From positions 1 to 6,301 of the forward strand of contig CAYJIJ010000096.1 of the NCBI GenBank assembly GCA_964370185.1: 6,301 nt of DNA, written 5' to 3'. Every line of letters starts with the position of its first letter. Positions within the stretch are counted from its first letter, which is position 1. Under the pieces are notes generated by a model, which did no database searches, was not told the DNA's origin, and saw only the letters and a list, made by a program, of their open reading frames with translations. A program made the translations under genes and the position numbers. This DNA comes from CAYJEQ01 sp964370185 (GTDB lineage: Bacteria > Bacillota > Clostridia > Oscillospirales > Ruminococcaceae). This document shows, piece after piece, positions 1 to 4,761 of the stretch.

Positions 1-1
1 A

Positions 2-349
2 AATAATTTGAAGTATTTTAATGATAATATGGGACATCAAACAGGCGATAATTATCTAATTTGTTTTGCTGAATTAGCGAAAAAGCATTTAGAAGAATAC
101 GGAAATTGCTACCGTGTGGGCGGAGATGAATTCTCGGCGATATTATATAATGTTCAGCTTGATATATTAGAAGATAGATTGCTTCTTATTCAAGAAAAAC
201 TAAAAACTTTTGATAATAACAATATGGCAGGTGTTGCTATTGGATATGCACAATATGAAAAAAATGACTACCAGAATATAATTGATTATCTGCATCATCT
301 CGATGAATGCATGTTTAAAAATAAGATTATTACAAAGCGTGATTTATAA
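2..349 (+). CDS. GGDEF-domain protein (putative diguanylate cyclase), C-terminal part only
   Basis: The reading frame is open to the left edge, so this is the 3' end of a longer gene; the apparent TTG start at position 8 is internal to the domain. Seen: an N-N-L-K-x-x-N-D stretch at the very start, G-H-Q-T-G-D at visible residues 11-16, and an intact G-G-D-E-F active-site loop at residues 40-44. The protein ends with the end of the domain (C-x-F-K-x-K, in the place of the usual M-Y-x-x-K). GGDEF enzymes condense two GTP into the second messenger cyclic di-GMP, usually under control of an N-terminal sensor domain, which here would lie outside the window. The inhibitory I-site motif RxxD, expected five residues before GGDEF, is absent (E-E-Y-G stands there), so feedback inhibition through that site is unlikely. 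The intact active loop argues for catalysis, but the upstream metal-binding aspartate is not visible. Whether an EAL domain or membrane segments precede it cannot be seen. Confidence 0.9.
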   Translation, partial: NNLKYFNDNMGHQTGDNYLICFAELAKKHLEEYGNCYRVGGDEFSAILYNVQLDILEDRLLLIQEKLKTFDNNNMAGVAIGYAQYEKNDYQNIIDYLHHLDECMFKNKIITKRDL

Positions 350-440
350 TAGTGCGTGCTAAGCATTACCACTCAAAGCAGATTTGAGCAATTTTTAAAT
401 TAGCACTGCCTATTATGAGCACACCCTGCATAAGAATAAA

Positions 441-475
441 ACAAGCTGGCACCTACGAGTGCCAGCTTGTTTTTT
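441..475 (+). terminator. Strong intrinsic terminator after the GGDEF gene
   Basis: A perfect 12-bp stem (441-452 with 459-470) closes a 6-base loop and runs straight into a T run (470-475). It lies about 90 bases past the GGDEF stop codon. On the opposite strand the stem is followed by TTTTATT, so it may also stop transcription coming from eno. A weaker candidate lies closer to the GGDEF stop: a 6-bp stem 372-377 with 383-388, followed by five T at 392-396. Confidence 0.85.
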
Positions 476-557
476 AGATGGGCATCTTTTCTTAGGTTTT
501 TTCGAATATTTAAGATTATAAGATGTTTTAAATTACGCCATCCACTTTAAAAATCAT

Positions 558-591
558 AAAAATCACACCCCTATCTTGGCGATAGGGGTGT
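558..591 (-). terminator. Intrinsic terminator of eno
   Basis: An 11-bp perfect stem (565-575 with 581-591, mostly G-C in the centre) has a 5-base loop. On the minus strand it is followed by GATTTTTATG. It starts 31 bases past the eno stop codon, in the correct orientation to end the eno transcript. Confidence 0.85.
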
Positions 592-621
592 AAAAATTGT
601 ATTAAATTAAGAGGGGGAAAA

Positions 622-1914
622 CTATATATTATAAAAACAATTCTTACCCTGATACTCAGCGATTTCGCCAAGGGCATCTTCAATGCGCAATAGCTGATTG
701 TATTTTGCTATGCGGTCAGTTCTGCTCATGGAGCCTGTTTTAATCTGGCCTGCATTGAGTCCCACAGCAATATCAGCAATTGTGGCATCCTCAGTTTCGC
801 CGGAGCGGTGCGATACCACACAGGTGTATCCTGCTTTTTTAGCCATTTCAATAGCGTCGAATGTTTCGGTGAGTGTTCCTATTTGATTTACTTTAATCAA
901 AATGGAATTAGCAATTCCTTTTTCTATGCCCTCTTTGAGGATTTTAGGGTTTGTAACAAATAAATCGTCACCCACGAGTTGGATTTTTTCGCCCAAGCGG
1001 TCGGTGAGCTTTTTCCAGCCGTCCCAGTCGCTTTCTCCGAGTCCATCCTCTATCGAAACAATAGGATATTTTTCGCACCAGCTTGCATACATTTCAATCA
1101 TCTCTTCGGTGCTCTTAATGCCCTGTCCCGATTTTTTAAGGTCGTACATTCCACTTTCTTTGTCGTGGAACTCAGAAGCCGCCACATCGAGTGCAATGCA
1201 GATGTCTTCGCCGGGGGTATATCCTGCCGCTTTTATCGCTTCTACTATCAATGTGAGTGGTTCTTCGTTGCCGTCATTACAGCTTGGGGCAAAACCGCCC
1301 TCGTCACCAACATTTGTATTATATCCTTTTTTCTTTAGCACACTGCGTAGAGTGTGGAAAGTTTCAGCACCCATTCTAAGCGCTTCTTTAATATTTTTAG
1401 CCCCAACAGGCATTATCATAAATTCTTGGAAATCTACGGTTGAGTCAGCATGACTTCCGCCATTGATTACATTCATCATAGGTACTGGAAGGGTTTTGCC
1501 ATTAAATCCACCAAAGTATTTGTAAAGTGGCATACCATAATAGTCCGCCGCCGCATGAGCTACCGCCATAGAGACACCCAATATAGCATTTGCGCCAAGC
1601 TTTGATTTAAAGTCGGTACCATCGAGGTTGAGCATTGCTTTATCCACCGCATTTTGATCGGTAGCATCCATTCCGATTACAGTCTCAGCAATAATATCGT
1701 TTACATTGCTTACTGCTTTTAGTACACCCTTGCCCATAAAACGGCTTTTATCGCCATCCCTTAATTCGAGTGCTTCTCTTTCCCCTGTTGAAGCGCCTGA
1801 GGGCACCATAGCACGGCCGAAAGCACCGCATTCGGTAAGCACTTCTACCTCGATTGTGGGATTACCTCTTGAATCAATAACCTCGCGCGCATAGACTTTT
1901 TTAATAATTGACAT
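622..1914 (-). CDS. eno: Enolase (phosphopyruvate hydratase)
   Basis: Cytoplasmic glycolytic enzyme that interconverts 2-phosphoglycerate and phosphoenolpyruvate with Mg2+. The 430-residue length is normal for bacterial enolase and the gene is complete. Seen: the N-terminal E-V-x-D-S-R-G-N-P-T stretch (11-20), S-G-A-S-T-G-E loop (39-45), G-D-E-G-G-F-A-P (203-210) with the catalytic-acid Glu205, and Mg ligands Asp243, Glu289 (S-I-E-D-G) and Asp316 (G-D-D-L). The enolase signature I-L-I-K-V-N-Q-I-G-T-L-T-E-T (338-351) carries the catalytic-base Lys341, and S-H-R-S-G-E-T-E-D follows (368-376). Residue roles come from family knowledge by alignment. The usual H-A-D-N-N-V-D is H-A-D-S-T-V-D here, a conservative variant. 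The ATG start is supported by AAAGGGG (1924-1930 on the complement) 9 bases upstream and by the family N-terminus. The gene appears monocistronic, with its own promoter (2001-2029) and terminator (558-591), divergent from gltX. Confidence 0.98.
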   Translation of the reverse strand: MSIIKKVYAREVIDSRGNPTIEVEVLTECGAFGRAMVPSGASTGEREALELRDGDKSRFMGKGVLKAVSNVNDIIAETVIGMDATDQNAVDKAMLNLDGTDFKSKLGANAILGVSMAVAHAAADYYGMPLYKYFGGFNGKTLPVPMMNVINGGSHADSTVDFQEFMIMPVGAKNIKEALRMGAETFHTLRSVLKKKGYNTNVGDEGGFAPSCNDGNEEPLTLIVEAIKAAGYTPGEDICIALDVAASEFHDKESGMYDLKKSGQGIKSTEEMIEMYASWCEKYPIVSIEDGLGESDWDGWKKLTDRLGEKIQLVGDDLFVTNPKILKEGIEKGIANSILIKVNQIGTLTETFDAIEMAKKAGYTCVVSHRSGETEDATIADIAVGLNAGQIKTGSMSRTDRIAKYNQLLRIEDALGEIAEYQGKNCFYNI

Positions 1915-2000
1915 TGCAAAAAACCCCTTTCAGTATTCATTATTTATTTTTCAATATTTTGGCTTTATACAAAATATAAATAATACTTCACACAATTTAT

Positions 2001-2029
2001 ATTATACTATCTATTAGAGCTTAAATCAA
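2001..2029 (-). promoter_or_regulatory. Predicted sigma-A promoter of eno
   Basis: On the minus strand a perfect TATAAT -10 box (complement of 2001-2006) is preceded, after exactly 17 bases, by TTGATT (complement of 2024-2029) as the -35 box. Transcription would begin near 1994, giving a leader of about 80 bases before the eno start codon. Predicted by eye from consensus, not measured. Confidence 0.75.
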
Positions 2030-2177
2030 CCAATACAGAGAATAAATATTCCATAAATCTCCACTAATTCCCAATGGTGCATTCGTAGAATTTATTTCTT
2101 TTAATATAACTTGCATTAAACACCGAGAAGTATGGAGAAACATTTATATAAGTGGTATCATTTAGCCGCCCGATAGC

Positions 2178-2206
2178 TTGACAAAAACAAGGCTTTATTA
2201 TACTAT
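2178..2206 (+). promoter_or_regulatory. Predicted sigma-A promoter of gltX
   Basis: A perfect TTGACA -35 box (2178-2183) is followed by a 17-base spacer and TACTAT (2201-2206). TATACT at 2199-2204 with a 15-base spacer is the alternative -10. Transcription would start near 2213. The resulting leader is too short for a T-box riboswitch. Confidence 0.75.
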
Positions 2207-2287
2207 TGTTAATGTAATAAAAGGATCTTAAGTCCTTAAATTTTAGCACATTGATGTGATTTTTAAAAAAGGAATGGTGATTAATAT

Positions 2288-3745
2288 ATGAGCGGTAATA
2301 TACGCACAAGATTTGCACCCAGTCCCACAGGTTATATGCATGTGGGAAATCTGCGCACAGCGCTTTATGCATACCTCACAGCAAAGGCAGGGGAGGGCAA
2401 ATTCATACTGCGAATAGAAGATACCGACCGTGAGCGCCTTGTAGAAGGTGCGGTTGATATAATTTATAACACCCTCCGTGAAACAGGTTTAAACTGGGAC
2501 GAGGGCCCCGATGTGGGCGGAGATTACGGCCCATATGTGCAGAGTGAGAGAATGAGCATGTATATGGATTATGCTAAAGAGCTTATAGAAAACGGCTCTG
2601 CATACTACTGCTTCTGCGATAAGGATAGGCTTGAAGAGAGCAGAATACTGCAAAAGGCGAGCGGCATGGCACCAAAGTATGATAAGCACTGCCACCACCT
2701 TACAAAGGAAGAAGTGGCGAAAAAGCTTGCAGAGGGTGTTCCCTATGTAGTGCGCCAAAATATACCCATCGAGGGGACAACCACCTTTAACGATGAAGTA
2801 TATGGGCTTATTTCGGTGGAAAACTCCTCCCTTGATGATCAAGTGCTTATAAAGGCGGATGGAATGCCCACATACAATTTTGCAAATGTAGTGGACGACC
2901 ACACCATGGGCATGACCCATGTAATCAGGGGGAGCGAATATCTTTCCTCCACCCCTAAATACAATCTTCTATACAAGGCATTTGGCTGGGATTTACCTGT
3001 ATATATCCACTGCCCACCTGTAATGAAAGACGCCACAAACAAGCTATCTAAGAGAAATGGCGACGCTTCCTATCAAGACTTAATCGAAAAGGGTTATCTA
3101 AAGGATGCAGTGCTAAACTACATTTTGCTACTTGGTTGGAGCCCTAAAGGTGAAGAGGAAATTTTCACACTTGAGGAGATGACAAAAGAGTTTTACACCT
3201 CGGGAATTTCAAAATCCCCCTCGATATTCGACCCTCAGAAACTCAGATATATAAATTCGCAGTATATTAAAAAGCTAACACCTGAAGAGTTTCATGAAAT
3301 GGCGCTTCCTTGGATAAGACAGACTGTGAAAAATGAAAATGTGGATACAAAATTCATCGCTTCGATAATTCAAAATCGCTGTGAAGTGTTAAATGAAATC
3401 CCAGAACAGCTCGATTTTATCGACGAACTCCCCACATACAGCGAAGAGCTCTATATCAGCAAAAAGATGAAGACAAACTGTGAAACCTCCCTCGAAGCAT
3501 TAAAGGCAGTGCTACCGGTAATGGAAGCGCTCGACGATTATTCGATGGACTCAATACACACAGCACTATTTGCTAAAATTGAGGAGCTTGGCGTTAAAAA
3601 TGGCTATATACTATGGCCTGTACGTGTGGCGGTGAGCGGTAAGCAGTTTACCCCAGGCGGTGGTATTGAGCTTTGCGTGCTACTTGGCAAAGAGGAAACA
3701 GTTAATCGTATTAAAGAGGGAATAAGACTTTTAGAGTCTCTTTAA
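2288..3745 (+). CDS. gltX: Glutamyl-tRNA synthetase, class I
   Basis: Charges tRNA-Glu with glutamate in the cytoplasm. In Firmicutes without GlnRS it usually also mischarges tRNA-Gln for GatCAB to amidate; specificity cannot be read here. At 485 residues it has normal length and is complete. Seen: F-A-P-S-P-T-G at 9-15, the HIGH-type motif H-V-G-N at 18-21, the R-I-E-D-T-D block at 42-47, the D-G-M-P-T-Y-N-F-A-N stretch at 191-200, and the KMSKS-type motif K-L-S-K-R at 252-256. C108, C110, C135 and H137 match the spacing of the zinc site of E. coli GluRS, so zinc binding is likely. The C-terminal anticodon-binding domain, which is helical and ends in a P-G-G-G-I-E-L segment, follows. The ATG start is supported by the family N-terminus and by GGTGAT at 2276-2281, complementary to the 16S tail, with AAAGGA just before it. 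The gene stands alone, divergent from eno and convergent with the sigK fragment. Confidence 0.98.
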   Translation: MSGNIRTRFAPSPTGYMHVGNLRTALYAYLTAKAGEGKFILRIEDTDRERLVEGAVDIIYNTLRETGLNWDEGPDVGGDYGPYVQSERMSMYMDYAKELIENGSAYYCFCDKDRLEESRILQKASGMAPKYDKHCHHLTKEEVAKKLAEGVPYVVRQNIPIEGTTTFNDEVYGLISVENSSLDDQVLIKADGMPTYNFANVVDDHTMGMTHVIRGSEYLSSTPKYNLLYKAFGWDLPVYIHCPPVMKDATNKLSKRNGDASYQDLIEKGYLKDAVLNYILLLGWSPKGEEEIFTLEEMTKEFYTSGISKSPSIFDPQKLRYINSQYIKKLTPEEFHEMALPWIRQTVKNENVDTKFIASIIQNRCEVLNEIPEQLDFIDELPTYSEELYISKKMKTNCETSLEALKAVLPVMEALDDYSMDSIHTALFAKIEELGVKNGYILWPVRVAVSGKQFTPGGGIELCVLLGKEETVNRIKEGIRLLESL

Positions 3746-3800
3746 TAAAAATATAGGGGCTTGCGATTTGCGATAATCTAAAACTTATAAATTCACTTGA

Positions 3801-3832
3801 TTTAAGGACGAAGATATTTCTTCGTCCTTAAA
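3801..3832 (+). terminator. Candidate gltX terminator hairpin
   Basis: A perfect 13-bp stem (3801-3813 with 3820-3832) closes a 6-base loop, beginning 55 bases after the gltX stop. It is followed by AATATTTCT rather than a clean T run, so termination may be inefficient or assisted. Its position and the strength of the stem favour this role. Confidence 0.6.
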
Positions 3833-3926
3833 ATATTTCTGCTATTCGATATCAGTATGATGTGATACTATCAATTAAATTTGATAAATAGGGATGAAAT
3901 AAGCTTACACTATCTTCAATTAATCC

Positions 3927-3947
3927 GTGCATGAAGCTTCATTGCAC
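3927..3947. repeat. Imperfect palindrome with 10-bp arms
   Basis: A perfect 12-bp palindrome (ATGAAG followed directly by CTTCAT, 3931-3942) is flanked by GTGC and GCAC with one unpaired T at 3943. With no loop it suits a protein-binding dyad or a cruciform better than a terminator. No adjacent promoter or gene start explains it. Confidence 0.4.
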
Positions 3948-4214
3948 CTTAGCATAAAATTAGCTGCACCATTACACCCTTATCGCCATAGGATGAGCGT
4001 CCTGAAATGAACTTTTTAGACTTACCCGACATCTATAATCCCAAACGCACTTTATGAAAACTTAGTGGAGCTTATAGCAGAGTGAATGTTCGTTGTGAGG
4101 AGAGCATATTACTTCAAAGCTTTTTCTTGCCACAGAAGTTTTGCTATATAAAAGCTTCTTAGAATGTGCCATTCGCATAATTTATGCCCATATGTTTTTT
4201 AGAAAATTCGCTTT

Positions 4215-4265
4215 ATATGAACTGCCCCAAAATACAAAGTTCGTGCATTTTGGGGCAGTTCATAT
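4215..4265. terminator. 19-bp perfect hairpin between convergent genes
   Basis: Bases 4215-4233 pair without mismatch with 4247-4265 around a 13-base loop; the stem core is CTGCCCC/GGGGCAG. It lies 125 bases past the sigK-fragment stop (minus strand) and about 470 past gltX. Neither flank is a classical long T run (TTTAATG on plus, AAAGCGAATTTTC on minus). A bidirectional terminator is the simplest reading; a structured RNA or a dispersed hairpin repeat is possible. Confidence 0.45.
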
Positions 4266-4389
4266 TTTAATGTAAGCGTAGAAGTGGGGTCTACTTTGCG
4301 ATTTTAACTGTTTGGTTAAGGATTTTGAGGCGATAACGATAAAAATCAATATTTTGCCATCCCCCTCTAACATGGGACTACCCTTGCCA

Positions 4390-4740
4390 TCAATACCTGC
4401 GTCCAAACGCCATTCGCAGTTTTTCAAGTGCACGTTTTTCTATTCTCGAAACATACGACCTTGAAATCTGCATTTTTTTTGCCACTTCTCTTTGGGTGTG
4501 TGGGGTAAAGCCGAGTATACCGTAGCGCATTGATATAATTTGCTTCTCCCTCTCTTCTAAAAGGGTGTTTATAAAATCGTGCAGCTTCTCAGAATTAATC
4601 CGCAGGTCGACACTCTCGAGCATATCGTCATCCTCCGCCATAATGTCCATTAGGGTTAGGCTATGCCCTTCTTTATCGGTATCAATGGGGTCGGATATGT
4701 AGACATCCTGTGCGCTCTTCTTTTTGCCTCTAAAGTACAT
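4390..4740 (-). CDS. sigK: C-terminal half of sporulation sigma factor SigK (spoIIIC-type fragment), split by a skin-like element
   Basis: SigK directs late mother-cell transcription (coat and cortex genes) in endospore formers. This frame encodes only its C-terminal half. Seen: D-P-I-D-T-D-K-E-G-H (18-26 region, linker after region 2, typical of SigK rather than SigE), region 4.1 with E-E-R-E-K-Q-I-I-S-M-R-Y-G (62-74), and region 4.2 with a helix-turn-helix, T-Q-R-E-V-A-K-K-M-Q-I-S-R-S-Y-V-S-R-I-E-K-R-A-L (82-105). The core-binding region 2.1-2.3 is missing. Homology continues upstream of the ATG in frame as I-E-N-E-I-L (4741-4758), the end of region 2.4, then stops: the residues before (H-S-H-C-A-S) are not sigma-like and the frame closes with TAA at 4798-4800. 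The start at 4740 has no ribosome binding site, so independent expression is doubtful; the fragment should become functional only when joined to the N-terminal half by excision. A permanently broken sigK is the alternative. Confidence 0.88.
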   Translation of the reverse strand: MYFRGKKKSAQDVYISDPIDTDKEGHSLTLMDIMAEDDDMLESVDLRINSEKLHDFINTLLEEREKQIISMRYGILGFTPHTQREVAKKMQISRSYVSRIEKRALEKLRMAFGRRY

Positions 4741-4741
4741 C

Positions 4742-4761
4742 AGTATTTCATTTTCTATACT
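4742..4761 (-). other. Predicted recombination (att) site of the skin-like element, AATGA core
   Basis: On the minus strand the core AATGA is the complement of 4748-4752, inside the codons for E-N-E of the sigK motif I-E-N-E-I-L-M. In B. subtilis the skin crossover is a 5-bp AATGA repeat at the same point of sigK, codons 112/113. The sigma homology begins exactly here. Five-base inverted arms, AGTAT (4742-4746) and ATACT (4757-4761), flank the core, as recombinase half-sites often do. The partner site at the other end of the element is outside the window. Confidence 0.75.

Larger units (their letters stand above)
1915..2287. promoter_or_regulatory. Divergent intergenic region between eno and gltX
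   Basis: This 373-bp AT-rich spacer holds an eno promoter (2001-2029, minus) and a gltX promoter (2178-2206, plus), listed separately. The roughly 150 bases between them (2030-2177) show no gene, no T-box and no strong hairpin. The gltX leader is about 75 bases and contains a short 5-bp stem (2221-2225 with 2233-2237, TTAAG-rich loop) of uncertain meaning. A minus-strand frame crossing 2064-2372 overlaps the gltX start and has no family features, so it was not called. Confidence 0.6.
3746..4389. other. Gene-free 644-bp convergent intergenic region
   Basis: This lies between the 3' ends of gltX and the sigK fragment. No open frame with family features, tRNA or known RNA motif was recognised on either strand. 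It holds a 13-bp hairpin (3801-3832), an imperfect palindrome (3927-3947), a short dyad GCATAA/TTATGC (4175-4187) and a 19-bp hairpin (4215-4265). The length is unusual for a spacer between two 3' ends. It may be the decayed remains of a gene or repeat, or hold an unrecognised small RNA, but nothing seen decides this. Confidence 0.5.

Noticed and set aside
902..1453. Long open frame on the plus strand opposite eno, with smaller neighbours at 698-886, 979-1338 and 1706-1894
   Set aside because: Antisense shadows of a well-conserved enolase; no ribosome binding sites and no family-like composition.
2066..2095. Resemblance to 4160-4185 (both contain ATAAATT, CGAATG and GCAC close together on the minus strand)
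   Set aside because: Alignment needs gaps and does not extend; in AT-rich intergenic DNA this is weak evidence for a repeat.
2207..2287. T-box riboswitch in the gltX leader
   Set aside because: The leader is only about 75 bases and lacks the conserved T-box sequence and a terminator/antiterminator pair.
2064..2372. Minus-strand open frame of 102 codons covering the gltX start and leader
   Set aside because: It overlaps the gltX promoter, ribosome binding site and first codons, has no recognisable motif, and no start signal was seen.
2489..3042. Minus-strand open frames inside gltX
   Set aside because: Shadows of the synthetase codon pattern; no independent evidence.
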